This document shows positions 8,330 through 20,270 of a stretch of 64,000 nucleotides of DNA, piece by piece. The translations under genes and the position numbers were made by a program. The stretch is taken from assembly GCF_022234545.1 (NCBI RefSeq), contig NZ_JAIEUI010000027.1, forward strand, positions 1 through 64,000, given 5' to 3'. Below the pieces are notes generated by a model. The model did no database searches. It had not been told where the DNA came from and was given only the letters and a program-made list of their open reading frames with translations. The stretch is from Paenibacillus piscarius. Its GTDB lineage: Bacteria > Bacillota > Bacilli > Paenibacillales > Paenibacillaceae. Within the stretch, counting starts at the first letter, position 1. Each line of letters opens with the position of its first letter.

Positions 8330-8545
8330 ATGAAGAAAAAAGATTCGGACCTGTCGGAATTACAGCAGATTGCCAGGGAGAAAAGGAAGGTTCAATTCTA
8401 TCTGAGATTGATGTTGGGACTTGGATCAAGCTGTGGTGTGATGGTACCTATAGAGCCCTTTTTTATGACATTAAATGAGCTTTCTGCTAAGGAAGCCGCA
8501 CTTATAGAACAACAGGCAAAGGATCCTTCAGAGCCATCGGAATAA
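8330..8545 (+). CDS. Small uncharacterised protein with one hydrophobic segment
   Basis: This is a 71-residue protein I do not recognise. It has a charged N-terminus (MKKKDSDLSELQQIAREKRK), one hydrophobic stretch at about residues 23-46 containing LGLGSSCGVMVPIEPFF, and an acidic tail (AKDPSEPSE). GGAAGG lies upstream of the ATG. It starts 21 nt after the MarR gene and is followed by a terminator, so the pair looks like a small operon. A regulated membrane peptide is possible, but nothing shows a function. Confidence 0.6.
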   Translation: MKKKDSDLSELQQIAREKRKVQFYLRLMLGLGSSCGVMVPIEPFFMTLNELSAKEAALIEQQAKDPSEPSE

Positions 8546-8565
8546 AAGAAAATGAATGTGCAGAG

Positions 8566-8598
8566 AAGCGGCCCTCAACAATGAGCGGCCGCTTATTT
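8566..8598. terminator. Terminator between small protein gene and tetR-type gene
   Basis: AAGCGGCC (8566-8573) pairs with GGCCGCTT (8587-8594), followed by ATTTTA. It sits between two convergent genes and can serve both. Confidence 0.8.
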
Positions 8599-8605
8599 TA
8601 ATAGA

Positions 8606-9175
8606 TTATGAATTTTCGGCATAAAATGCTTTGGATACGGCCTCGGTCGCTTTATCAATAAAAGCTGCAACCTTACTGGGGCTTTCCTTGAGACCGCTGC
8701 TCACCCACTTTTTAATAATGGCTATACTGCCATGAGAGGTGAACGTATACCAGGACTCAAATAATTGCGGATCAAAATATTTTAATTCCTGCTTCCAGCG
8801 CTCAATCGTTAAATCGTGGCTGATATATAGGATTCTTTCTAATAATTCTTTATCGCCATGCTCGGAGAACAGAACCTCACATATCGTTTTATTCGCTTTT
8901 ATATACTTACATAATTCATAAGACAGCTTTTGCGGGTTGGAAGAACGAAGCCCAAGTTCCCTAACTTCTTCGTAAAGCTCATTTTCGATGGTTGAAAGAA
9001 GTTCAAACTGATTCGCATAGTGTGAATAAAAGGTGTTGCGGTTTATCCCTGCTTCGCTGCAAATGTCGGTCACGGTAACTTTGTTGATAGACCGTTCTGT
9101 CAGCAGCTTCAACAAGCTTTCTTTGATCACCATTTTGGTATATCTCACCCGGTGATCTGTTTTTTTGTCTGACAT
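8606..9175 (-). CDS. TetR/AcrR-family transcriptional regulator
   Basis: This 189-residue protein has an N-terminal TetR helix-turn-helix (residues 14-60: SLLKLLTERSINKVTVTDICSEAG, then INRNTFYSHYANQFELL). The helical C-terminal ligand domain is not conserved. GGGGGG precedes the ATG at 9175. It is divergent from the CruF-like membrane protein gene at 9341, whose upstream region carries a 7-bp-arm palindrome suited to a TetR dimer. It is therefore probably the repressor of that gene and of itself. Confidence 0.88.
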   Translation of the reverse strand: MSDKKTDHRVRYTKMVIKESLLKLLTERSINKVTVTDICSEAGINRNTFYSHYANQFELLSTIENELYEEVRELGLRSSNPQKLSYELCKYIKANKTICEVLFSEHGDKELLERILYISHDLTIERWKQELKYFDPQLFESWYTFTSHGSIAIIKKWVSSGLKESPSKVAAFIDKATEAVSKAFYAENS

Positions 9176-9298
9176 ACTATCCCCCCCAATTTAAAATAAT
9201 AAAATAGTAAATGAACAAATCTAATATGATTTGTATGGTAACTAACATAATCAAAACGAACAGTATGTTGTTTTACTAACATGGTGATATTATAATTT

Positions 9299-9319
9299 AT
9301 TTGAACGTTCGATTCAAAT
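9299..9319. promoter_or_regulatory. Palindromic operator candidate upstream of the CruF-like gene
   Basis: ATTTGAA (9299-9305) and TTCAAAT (9313-9319) form a perfect inverted repeat around a 7-bp centre that is itself partly palindromic (GAACGTTC at 9303-9310). Its position 22 bp before the start of the 9341 gene and opposite the divergent TetR-type gene suggests a TetR binding site. No binding evidence is available. Confidence 0.55.
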
Positions 9320-9340
9320 TAAACTAAATGGAGGAAGAAT

Positions 9341-10300
9341 ATGGGTGAAATAACTGTAGTCCCTGTATGGGTTATTCAAGATATTCTCGTCTTAATTGCG
9401 GCTGTTCTAATGGTTTTTTATATCCTTGATAAGGAGACACATCCCAAAACGGTTCTGTTGCAATTTATAGGTTTTGTATTTTTTTACGCAGCCGTTTTTG
9501 AAATTACGGCTTCATCGCTTGGAGAAGGCTTCTACGCCTACGGGCGCAGTATTTTGATGCTATTCAATATACCGATTACGGTGCCTATTATTGAGTTTCT
9601 GATCATTTATTCCACCTTACGTGTTCTAAAGTCTGTTAATATACCGTCCTGGACGAAGCCCTTTATGACGGGATTAAGCGCTATGGTGTTTGACTTTTCA
9701 CTCGATCCGGTGGCCGTTAAACAGATTTTTGAGACCATGGATGGAACCATCGCAAGATGGACGTATTATCCGCTGGCCGGTGAACCTCAGATCTATGGGG
9801 AGCCCGTGATGAATTTTACAGGATGGATTTATATCGCGGGTTATTGGACCGTCTTTATTCTGATTGGGGAATGGTGGCATAAAAAGAAAGGCTACAGTAA
9901 AACCGTTGGTTACATCTATCCGTTTCTGGCAGCCATTGCGTCATTGGCTTGTATGTTCTCGCCTATGTCTAACTTCTTTAATTACATGGGGCCGTTCTTC
10001 GCCAGAGAATCTAATATGCAATGGGTGATGTTGATTGCACTTTCTGTAATTACCATCGGAGTTTTAGCATTAACCTTCATAAAGTTCTGGGACCGGAAGG
10101 CTAATTACTCCATCACTCCCAAAAAAGATTTTCCGATCATGTTTACTTTCTTGGGATTCCCCCTGGTCAACACTATATTTTGCCTCATAGGAGGTTTCAC
10201 GGAGGTATTGTGGCTGGTCGTTCTGGCTCAGATCGTATTGATGTTAGCCTGGATTGGAATTTATAAGATGGGTAAAAAAGTTAGCCCGATCGCGAGGTAG
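9341..10300 (+). CDS. Integral membrane protein resembling CruF/DUF422 carotenoid enzymes
   Basis: This 319-residue protein has about eight hydrophobic segments. The stretch FDFSLDPVAVKQ (about residue 118), then IYGEPVMNFTGWIYIAGYW, matches the DxxxDPVAV and P-x-N-x-x-GW pattern of the CruF/DUF422 family. That family includes C50 and gamma-carotenoid hydratases. GGAGGAAG lies before the ATG. No other carotenoid genes are in the window, so a different lipid or isoprenoid substrate is possible. A divergent TetR-type regulator and a palindrome upstream suggest induction by a small molecule. Confidence 0.65.
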   Translation: MGEITVVPVWVIQDILVLIAAVLMVFYILDKETHPKTVLLQFIGFVFFYAAVFEITASSLGEGFYAYGRSILMLFNIPITVPIIEFLIIYSTLRVLKSVNIPSWTKPFMTGLSAMVFDFSLDPVAVKQIFETMDGTIARWTYYPLAGEPQIYGEPVMNFTGWIYIAGYWTVFILIGEWWHKKKGYSKTVGYIYPFLAAIASLACMFSPMSNFFNYMGPFFARESNMQWVMLIALSVITIGVLALTFIKFWDRKANYSITPKKDFPIMFTFLGFPLVNTIFCLIGGFTEVLWLVVLAQIVLMLAWIGIYKMGKKVSPIAR

Positions 10301-10306
10301 TTAAAA

Positions 10307-10352
10307 AACACCGCCAGCTTTAGCCGAAAAGGTCTAAAGTCTGGCGGTGTCT
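10307..10352. terminator. Bidirectional terminator
   Basis: ACACCGCCAG at 10309 pairs with CTGGCGGTGT ending at 10350, with CTTTAG/CTAAAG pairing inside. It separates the convergent CruF-like and aldo/keto reductase genes. Confidence 0.87.
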
Positions 10353-10368
10353 TCTTGTGCCTTCTTCG

Positions 10369-11289
10369 TTAAGGCAGCACATTCCCGGCTGCGCGGTAAA
10401 TCTCGTACCATTCCTCGCGGCTGAGGGTGATGTCTGCGGCCTTGGCGATCTCGAGCAGGCGGGTAGTGTTGGTGGTGCCGACAATCGGCTGCATCTTGGC
10501 CGGGTGTCTGAGCAGCCAGGCGATCGCGATCGCGTTGTCGGTTACGCCTTTGTCTTCGGCAATCCGGTTAATGACTTCGTTCACCTTCGGGAACTTCTCG
10601 TTGCCCAGGAATACACCCTCGAAGAAGCCGTACTGGAACGGCGACCACGGCTGGATGGTCATATCGTGCAGACGGCTGTACTCCAGTATTCCGCCATCGT
10701 GGACTACGGAACCGGCATTGGTCATGTTGACGTTGAAGCCGGCATCAATCATGCCGGTAACCATGATGCTGAGCTGCAACTGGTTGAACAGAAGGGGCTG
10801 CTTAACGTTCTTTTTCAATAGCTCAATCTGCAGCGGGTTCTGATTGCTGACGCCGAAGTGCTTGACGAGCCCTCTGCGCTCCAGATTATCGAAGGCTTCG
10901 GCTACTTCCTCCGGCTCCATCAGGGTGTCAGGACGGTGCAGGAGAAGGACATCCACATAATCGGTCTGCAGCCGCTTCAGGCTGTTCTCTACTGAAGTCA
11001 CAATATGCTCTTTAGAGAAATCGAAGAAGCCGTTGCGGATACCGCATTTGGCCTGGATCATTAACCGGTCGCGCATTCCCGGATTAGCAGCCAGCACATC
11101 GCCGAACACTTCCTCAGCCTTGCCGCCGGCATAAATATCGGCATGGTCAAAGAAGTCTATGCCCACCTCAAGGGCGCTGTGGATATGAACTTCAGCCTCT
11201 TTGGGGGACAGATCAGCGATCCGCATACAGCCCAGAGAAATCTCGGAGACGTCAAGTGTGCCGTTCGCGACGTTAATTCTTTTTACCAT
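10369..11289 (-). CDS. Aldo/keto reductase (YdhF-like)
   Basis: This 306-residue NADPH-dependent oxidoreductase folds as a TIM barrel. The catalytic tetrad is visible as D48, Y53 (FFDHADIY), K81 (IQAKCGI) and H118 (LLLHRPD). The C-terminal cofactor loop reads PIVGTTNTTRL. It most resembles E. coli YdhF. Its promoter contains a MerR-type operator and the divergent MerR gene is adjacent, so expression is probably induced by an electrophile or aldehyde, as in the B. subtilis AdhR system. The exact carbonyl substrate is unknown. Confidence 0.92.
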   Translation of the reverse strand: MVKRINVANGTLDVSEISLGCMRIADLSPKEAEVHIHSALEVGIDFFDHADIYAGGKAEEVFGDVLAANPGMRDRLMIQAKCGIRNGFFDFSKEHIVTSVENSLKRLQTDYVDVLLLHRPDTLMEPEEVAEAFDNLERRGLVKHFGVSNQNPLQIELLKKNVKQPLLFNQLQLSIMVTGMIDAGFNVNMTNAGSVVHDGGILEYSRLHDMTIQPWSPFQYGFFEGVFLGNEKFPKVNEVINRIAEDKGVTDNAIAIAWLLRHPAKMQPIVGTTNTTRLLEIAKAADITLSREEWYEIYRAAGNVLP

Positions 11290-11325
11290 TAATCATTCAC
11301 TCCTTAAATGAAAGGTTCTTGGTTA

Positions 11326-11356
11326 AGCTTAGACCTTAGAGTTAGGTGTAAGTCAA
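11326..11356 (-). promoter_or_regulatory. MerR-type promoter of the aldo/keto reductase gene
   Basis: On the minus strand a -35 TTGACT (11356-11351) and a -10 TAAGCT (11331-11326) are separated by 19 bp. That over-long spacer is typical of MerR-activated promoters. A dyad with 9-bp arms and one mismatch (CTTACACCT and AGGTCTAAG, 11328-11352) fills the spacer. It is the expected site for the product of the divergent gene at 11445. Confidence 0.85.
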
Positions 11357-11444
11357 GAGATTGATAGAGTAGTTGTTCACCGCATCCGATTGGTGTTACG
11401 TTATAAGGGAAACCAACGCTTGCTGACAGAGAGGGGCTGCACAG

Positions 11445-11837
11445 ATGGGCTACAGCATCAAAACCATAGCACAAAAAAGCGGACTAAGCCAATATACGCT
11501 GCGTTATTATGAACGGGAGGGAGTATTGCCGGTTGTGGCCAGGGATGCTAACGGCAACCGCTGCTTCAATGACGAGGATGTGGAGCTGATCTCGTTAATC
11601 TGCTGCCTGAAGGATACCGGCATGGCTATCGCTGACATTAAGCAATTCATTGCGCTCTCGAAGGAAGGCAGAGATACCCTGCCCGACCAGCGCAGGCTGC
11701 TGCAGGAGCATAAACAGCATATTGATGAGAAGATTAAGTTCTTTCAGAGCTTTGCCCGGAAGATAGATCATAAGATTGCTTATTTTGCCTCCCTTGAGAA
11801 TGAAGCCGGAGCCTCCGGAGAACCTAAAGCCACCTGA
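11445..11837 (+). CDS. MerR-family transcriptional regulator
   Basis: This 130-residue protein has an N-terminal MerR winged helix (YSIKTIAQKSGLSQYTLRYYE, then REGVLP). A coiled-coil dimerisation helix runs at about residues 80-118, and there is no large effector domain. It has no conserved metal-binding cysteine pair at the end of that helix. It is divergent from the aldo/keto reductase gene and is the probable user of the operator in between. Confidence 0.9.
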   Translation: MGYSIKTIAQKSGLSQYTLRYYEREGVLPVVARDANGNRCFNDEDVELISLICCLKDTGMAIADIKQFIALSKEGRDTLPDQRRLLQEHKQHIDEKIKFFQSFARKIDHKIAYFASLENEAGASGEPKAT

Positions 11838-11874
11838 AAAGTCAGTTATCTGCACTTTAGTTGTGATCCGCTAC

Positions 11875-11903
11875 TTGGAGCCGGGGCCAACTTTGGGTAG
11901 AAT
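11875..11903 (+). promoter_or_regulatory. Promoter candidate of lacZ
   Basis: TTGGAG (11875-11880) and TAGAAT (11898-11903) are separated by 17 bp. The -10 lies 41 bp before the lacZ start and just past the end of the merR-type gene. Confidence 0.55.
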
Positions 11904-11905
11904 AA

Positions 11906-15025
<3,120 letters not shown>

Positions 15026-15028
15026 GAA

Positions 15029-15070
15029 GAATACAGGCCATCAGCGGGGATTCGCTGATGGCCTGTATTC
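15029..15070. terminator. Perfect bidirectional terminator overlapping a stop codon
   Basis: Positions 15029-15046 and 15053-15070 are an 18-bp perfect inverted repeat around a 6-nt loop. It follows lacZ by 3 nt. The TGA of the convergent AraC gene (15071-15069) runs into the end of the stem. It lacks a long T run on either strand. Confidence 0.85.
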
Positions 15071-15950
15071 ATGAGAACCGCTGCCGGTATTCGCGCGGCG
15101 ACACTCCCTCCAGCTTCATGAAGCTGGAGCTGAAGTAGGAGGCCTGGTTGAAGCCGACCTCGCCTGCGATCCGTGAGATCGGGAAGCTGGTCTGCATCAG
15201 CAGCAGCTTGCTCTGCCCGATCCGGTAGCGCAGCAGGTACTCCATCGGCGAGCAGCCGTATTCCTTGTTCATGCAGCGGGCAATATAGACCGGATGAAAG
15301 TTCAGGCTGTCGCCCAGCATGGCCGTGGTAATCTCTTCGCGGTAGTTGGCCCGGAGGTAGGAAGCCGCCTGTTCGGCACAGACGGTGGACTGGGAGCTGC
15401 GCTGCTCCGGGTTCATTGAGGCTGACAGCAGCTCCAGCAGGTTCTGGAAGAGCAGTTGTTGTTTGAACCGGACAGCATCGAGGTGGGCCGTTGCCTGCAA
15501 TTGTTCAAGTCCGTCCAGTATCTCATAGGCTTTGTCCGGCTGCAGCAGAGTAGTGAACTGCGGCAGCTCCAGCTGGAAGGTGCTGATATTGAAAAAGGAG
15601 GCAGGCAGCTCCTCCACAGACGGAGAAGCATGGCCGGGATCAGTATCCGGCTCAGGTACGGCCAGAGAGTCATGGAAGGTCTGGAAGTGAAGCCAATAGT
15701 AGGCGGTCTCCTCCTTGCAGCCTCCGGTGCCGAAGTGGTGGCTGTCCGGGCGCAGGATCAAGGCATCACCCGCCTTCACGGTGAACCGCTGCGCCTCCTC
15801 ACCGATGTAGAGGCCGCCTTGCCGTACAATCAGCAGGTCGAATACCTTGATTCTCTGGCGGCTGCGGTGCTGATAGCCCGGCTGGCAGCGGTTAAAGCCG
15901 CTGGCTATGTAATGCGGCAGTGGAGGAATTCGGAAGACAAGCGGGTTCAT
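15069..15950 (-). CDS. AraC-family regulator with cupin sensor
   Basis: This 293-residue protein has an N-terminal cupin-like sugar-binding region (DLLIVRQGGLYIGEEAQRFTV, then GDALILRPDSHHFG). The C-terminal AraC double helix-turn-helix covers about residues 195-293, with IAGEVGFNQASYFSSSFMKLEGVSPREY near the end. CAGGAGG lies before the ATG. It is convergent with lacZ and divergent from the ABC importer at 16355, so it is a likely sugar-responsive activator of one or both. Confidence 0.9.
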   Translation of the reverse strand: MNPLVFRIPPLPHYIASGFNRCQPGYQHRSRQRIKVFDLLIVRQGGLYIGEEAQRFTVKAGDALILRPDSHHFGTGGCKEETAYYWLHFQTFHDSLAVPEPDTDPGHASPSVEELPASFFNISTFQLELPQFTTLLQPDKAYEILDGLEQLQATAHLDAVRFKQQLLFQNLLELLSASMNPEQRSSQSTVCAEQAASYLRANYREEITTAMLGDSLNFHPVYIARCMNKEYGCSPMEYLLRYRIGQSKLLLMQTSFPISRIAGEVGFNQASYFSSSFMKLEGVSPREYRQRFS

Positions 15951-16354
15951 AAGGAGCCTCCTGGATGATGGTTTGGATATTGAAAGTTTAGGTTTAAGAT
16001 GTAGTATATTTTCCAGAGTATATCACCTATAATGAATTCCAGGCAAGTTTAAATCGTGAGGCTGCGTGCATGTCAGGCATAATCTGAGAATCGCCCCGGA
16101 TGTTCTCCGTATGGAGAGCTGTCCGGGGCTTATTTGCGTTGCAGCTACGGTTTCTGCACAAAAGTATGAAATGTACACAGCCCGGTTAGCCGCTTAATGC
16201 AGGAATATCCCGAAGCTTCACTGTTCAGCTCATAGAGGCATCTTCTATACTCAGGTCATCACATTGGACGAAGCCTACAGGCCGGAGGGGCAGAGGCTTC
16301 GGACCTGGTGCCGCGGCACTTGAAAGAGTATTTTGTCATAGGAGAGTGAAGGCT
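15951..16354. other. Divergent intergenic region, no gene seen
   Basis: This stretch separates the AraC gene from the importer operon and should hold both promoters. I see no open frame with a ribosome binding site. The only clear structure is the hairpin at 16093-16129. Confidence 0.7.
16093..16129. terminator. Strong GC-rich hairpin in the divergent region
   Basis: GCCCCGGA (16093-16100) pairs with TCCGGGGC (16122-16129), with CTCC/GGAG pairing inside. On the plus strand it is followed by TTATTT only. No gene ends just upstream, so it could be an attenuator or leader structure of the importer operon rather than a simple terminator. Confidence 0.5.
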
Positions 16355-17374
16355 TTGAGACATCTTAAACGCAAGACCGGACGGCCGCTTGTCACCCAGC
16401 TTCCATTAAAGGGAACAAGCGGACTATCCCCGCAATCGGGGGCTGGCACCCGCACCAGGAAGAAGGGCTTCCTGCATGAGCTGATCCATAACCGGGTGCT
16501 GTTCCTGATGCTGCTGCCTACGCTGTTGTTTTTTCTGGTCAATTCATATTTTCCGATGGTCGGGGTCTACTATGCGTTCACGCAATTCGACTTCAATTCC
16601 GGGCTGTTCGACGCTCCGTTCGTGGGACTGAAGAACTTCGAATTTCTCTGGAAATCCGGCACGCTGGTGAAGCTGACGCTCAATACGATCGGGTACAATC
16701 TGGCCTTCATTCTGCTGGGGAATGTGCTGGCGATTGCCTGTGCGATTCTGCTCAGCGAGCTGCGGGTGAAATGGTTCAAGAAGCTGACCCAATCGGTCAT
16801 GTTCCTGCCGTATTTCGTGTCCTTCGTTATTCTGAGCGTTATCGTCTACAATGTGTTCAATTATGATAACGGTTTCCTGAACACGCTGCTGACGCAGTTC
16901 GGCTCGAATCCTGTGGATGTCTATAATAATCCGGTCATTTGGATTTTCCTGATTATTCTCTTCTATCTGTGGAAAAATCTCGGCTACAGCATGGTCATCT
17001 ACCTGGCGTCCATCACGGGAATCAGCGAGGAGTATTATGAAGCGGCCAAAATTGACGGTGCCCACATTTTTCAGCGGATCTGGTATATCACGGTGCCGAT
17101 GCTGAAATCGACCTTTGTGATGCTGCTGCTGTTCTCGCTGGGCAGTATTATGAAGGGCCAGTTTGACCTCTTTTACCAGCTGATCGGGAATAACGGGGTG
17201 CTCTACAACACAACAGATATTCTGGATACGTATGTGTTCCGTTCACTTAAGGTGACCTTCGATGTCGGGATGGCCACGGCAGCCGGCCTGTATCAGTCGC
17301 TGTTCGGCTTCTTCCTGATCATGACGGTCAACTACATTATCCGTAAAATCAATGATGATTACGCCCTGTTCTAG
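16355..17374 (+). CDS. Carbohydrate ABC transporter permease (LplB-like)
   Basis: This 339-residue protein has six membrane segments and the EAA loop YEAAKIDGAHIFQRIWYITVP, which contacts the ATPase. The N-terminal segment PTLLFFLVNSYFPMVGVYYAF is typical of LplB/YteP permeases. I place the start at TTG 16355, 9 nt after AGGAGA; GTG 16346 sits on that site. It is the first gene of an LplB-YtcP-LipO operon. No ATPase is encoded here, as is usual for this family, which shares an MsmX-type ATPase. Confidence 0.92.
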   Translation: MRHLKRKTGRPLVTQLPLKGTSGLSPQSGAGTRTRKKGFLHELIHNRVLFLMLLPTLLFFLVNSYFPMVGVYYAFTQFDFNSGLFDAPFVGLKNFEFLWKSGTLVKLTLNTIGYNLAFILLGNVLAIACAILLSELRVKWFKKLTQSVMFLPYFVSFVILSVIVYNVFNYDNGFLNTLLTQFGSNPVDVYNNPVIWIFLIILFYLWKNLGYSMVIYLASITGISEEYYEAAKIDGAHIFQRIWYITVPMLKSTFVMLLLFSLGSIMKGQFDLFYQLIGNNGVLYNTTDILDTYVFRSLKVTFDVGMATAAGLYQSLFGFFLIMTVNYIIRKINDDYALF

Positions 17375-17409
17375 AAGATACTGCCCCCGATAGGAAGGAG
17401 AATACGAGC

Positions 17410-18303
17410 ATGACCATTAAAGATGACCACTATACCAGGCTGCTGCAGGGAGTGGCTTACACTGTTATTATCATAGGCTCCCTGGCCTGTCTGATTCCGT
17501 TCCTGCTGATTATTTCCGCCTCCCTGACCGCCAATGAATCTATCATCAAGGACGGCTATCATTTCATCCCGGCCCAGTTCTCGCTGGAGGGCTACAAGAC
17601 AGTATTTACATTCCCCGATGAGGTGCTGAGGGCATATGGGGTGACCCTGTTCACTACGGTGACGGGGACGGCGCTGGGGCTGTTCTTCATGACCATGGCC
17701 GGCTATGTGCTGGCCCGCAAGGATTTCAAATACCGCAATACGTTCTCATTTTACATTTACTTCACGACCCTGTTCGGCGGGGGGCTGGTGCCCTGGTACA
17801 TTATGATTACCAAATACCTGCACCTGACGGATTCGTATGCGGCGCTGATTTTCCCGGGGCTGATGACGCCGTTCCTGATCATTCTGATGAAGAATTTCAT
17901 CCGGTCGGCGGTGCCTGAGGAGCTGTTGGAATCGGCTAAGATTGACGGGGCAGGGGATTTCAAAATCTACTGGCGGATCGTGCTCCAGCTCTCGATGCCC
18001 GGCATCGCTACGGTGGGTCTGTTCCTTGCGCTGGCTTACTGGAACGATTGGTTCTCCTCGTCGCTGTTCATCAATGATCCGCATAAGTATCAACTGCAGT
18101 TCCATCTGTATAACGTCATTAACTCGGCTTCCTTCATCGCCAATATGGGTGCAGGCACCGGGGTTAGCCTGGGCAGCGATCTGCCTACGGAATCCACCAA
18201 GATGGCGATGGCGATTGTGGTCACGGGACCGATTCTGTTCCTGTATCCGTTCATCCAGCGTTATTTCGTAAAAGGTCTGACGATCGGCGCAGTCAAGGGT
18301 TAG
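17410..18303 (+). CDS. Carbohydrate ABC transporter permease (YtcP-like)
   Basis: This 297-residue protein has six membrane segments, an EAA-type loop (ELLESAKIDGAGDFKIYWRIV) and the conserved C-terminal FIQRYFVKGLTIGAVKG of YtcP/YesQ permeases. GGAAGGAG lies upstream of the ATG. It starts 35 nt after the LplB-like gene, and the two form the heterodimeric channel of the importer. Confidence 0.93.
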   Translation: MTIKDDHYTRLLQGVAYTVIIIGSLACLIPFLLIISASLTANESIIKDGYHFIPAQFSLEGYKTVFTFPDEVLRAYGVTLFTTVTGTALGLFFMTMAGYVLARKDFKYRNTFSFYIYFTTLFGGGLVPWYIMITKYLHLTDSYAALIFPGLMTPFLIILMKNFIRSAVPEELLESAKIDGAGDFKIYWRIVLQLSMPGIATVGLFLALAYWNDWFSSSLFINDPHKYQLQFHLYNVINSASFIANMGAGTGVSLGSDLPTESTKMAMAIVVTGPILFLYPFIQRYFVKGLTIGAVKG

Positions 18304-18423
18304 AACCGTCTGGCAGAATGTACCTTTACCCGTACAGCTGCTATATCGGCTAACATAGAGTAACGCAAGATGGGCAGCGGCCCATCGCATTATCGCTCAC
18401 CACATTTATAGGAGGGTTCATTC

Positions 18424-20019
18424 ATGAGAAAGAAAGCAGGCCGTCAATCACTGGTTACGCTTACAACAGGTGTGCTCGCTCTGTCGCTCCTTGCAGGCTG
18501 CGGCGGAGGCGGCAACAATACAAGCGCTGGTAACAGTGAGAAGGACGGGAACAGCGGCACTCCGGCTGCATCGGAGGGAGCTGCTCCGGCAGCAGATACC
18601 GGGATCAATACCTCGAAGAAGGTAGAGCTGCAATTCTATATGCTGGGCGATGCCCCTAAGGACCTGCCGGCCATTCAGGCGGAGGTCAACAAAATGGCAG
18701 AGGCAGACCTGAACGCCACAGTGAAATTCAATTTCACCAGCTGGACGGACTGGGATCAGAAGTACAAGCTGCTGCTGTCCTCCGGGCAGGCGATTGATCT
18801 GATTTTCACCGCAGACTGGACGCAATATCAATCCTACGCGAAGCGCGGGGCGTTCCTGCCGCTGGATGATCTGCTGCCGAAGGCGGCTCCTGAGCTGCAA
18901 AAGTTCGTGCCGGCATCGATGTGGGAGGATGTTAAGGTAGACGGTAAGATCTACACCGTTCCCGCGACCTTCAAGGAGTATGTCACCAACGGGTTCGTCT
19001 ACCGCGAGGACCTGCGCAAGAAATATAATCTTCCCGAGCCGAAGGATCTGGCCAGCTACGAGGCTTACATGGACGGCATTGTCAAAAATGAGCCGGATAT
19101 GATGCCGATGTCTCTGAACAGCGATGTGGGCAACAACCTGCACTACATCTACACGGAGCTGAACAAGATGATCGGCGCGCTGCCTTACGGGATGGGCGTG
19201 AAGTATGACTCCCCGGGAACGGTCTACTCCTACTGGGGCTCGGATGAGCAGAAGGAAGAGCTGAAGACGATGAAGCGCTGGGCGGACAAGGGCTTCATTC
19301 CGAAGAACGTGCTGAACATCAAGGATACGATGCAGGACCCGGTGACTTCCGGCAAAGCTGCCAGTATGTTCGGAGATAACCCGAACCGCTTCAACGATAT
19401 GAAAATGAAGATCAGCACCACCCACCCGGATTGGGAGCTGGCGTACTCTCCGTTCGGATTGACTACCGGCTATGCGACCCCAGTGCATCCGATTCACAAC
19501 GGGTTCGCGATTCCGAAGAGCAGCAAGAACCCTGAGCGGGCACTGGCCTTCTATCAGAAGATGGTGCTCGACAAGCGGTATAACCAGCTGACGCAATACG
19601 GCATTGAAGGCAAAAACTACACGGTGGAGGACGGCTACTACAAGCTGGTCGGCACCAGCACCTCCAACGGGTTCACCCGTGAGGGCATGAACGGCTGGGC
19701 GTGGAGAAATCCGGAGTTCATGCTGTTCGACAAGGGCTTCGACGGAGTGAAGGCAATCTTCGATGAGCTGGACAAAATCCAGAAGCCGGACCTGTTCCTC
19801 GGCTTCGCCGAAGATTACAGCTCCTATCAGGCGGAGAAGGCTGCGCTGGAGCAGGTGGAGAAGCAGTATCTGTTCCCGCTGGAGGCCGGGCTTGTGGACG
19901 ATGTAGATAAGGGCCTCGAAACCTTCATGCAGAAGGCGAAGCAGGCGGGGCTGGAGAAGATTCAGGCGGAATGGACGAAGCAGTGGGAGGCTTATGTTGC
20001 GGAGAAGGGGCTTAAGTAG
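18424..20019 (+). CDS. Extracellular sugar-binding lipoprotein (LipO-like, family 1 SBP)
   Basis: This 531-residue protein has a lipoprotein signal with lipobox LLAGC (Cys26), a Gly/Asn/Ser-rich linker, then an oligosaccharide-binding-protein fold. It would be tethered outside the membrane and deliver substrate to the two upstream permeases. AGGAGGG precedes the ATG. About 120 nt separate it from the second permease gene, so it may have an extra promoter. Aromatic-rich stretches fit oligosaccharide binding. The sugar is unknown; nearby lacZ suggests galactosides. Confidence 0.93.
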   Translation: MRKKAGRQSLVTLTTGVLALSLLAGCGGGGNNTSAGNSEKDGNSGTPAASEGAAPAADTGINTSKKVELQFYMLGDAPKDLPAIQAEVNKMAEADLNATVKFNFTSWTDWDQKYKLLLSSGQAIDLIFTADWTQYQSYAKRGAFLPLDDLLPKAAPELQKFVPASMWEDVKVDGKIYTVPATFKEYVTNGFVYREDLRKKYNLPEPKDLASYEAYMDGIVKNEPDMMPMSLNSDVGNNLHYIYTELNKMIGALPYGMGVKYDSPGTVYSYWGSDEQKEELKTMKRWADKGFIPKNVLNIKDTMQDPVTSGKAASMFGDNPNRFNDMKMKISTTHPDWELAYSPFGLTTGYATPVHPIHNGFAIPKSSKNPERALAFYQKMVLDKRYNQLTQYGIEGKNYTVEDGYYKLVGTSTSNGFTREGMNGWAWRNPEFMLFDKGFDGVKAIFDELDKIQKPDLFLGFAEDYSSYQAEKAALEQVEKQYLFPLEAGLVDDVDKGLETFMQKAKQAGLEKIQAEWTKQWEAYVAEKGLK

Positions 20020-20270
20020 GGAAGCCCTGGTGGTGGCCCCGGTGGTGGCCGCTTGGTGGGACGCTCCGCAAGCGGAATGATGTTCCGATCGCTGTTGTGT
20101 CCAGATTTTATTTATTCTACCTTAGCGGTGAAAATCCGGACACAAAGGCGAACGCTGCCGCTTCTCCACATTCATTCCGTTTGCTCCGCTACCTTACGCG
20201 TGCCATTGGTCACACTGCAACTGCCGCTACGTCAGCCCTACGGCTTCCGCGGCAGGAGGAAAGAGCAGAG

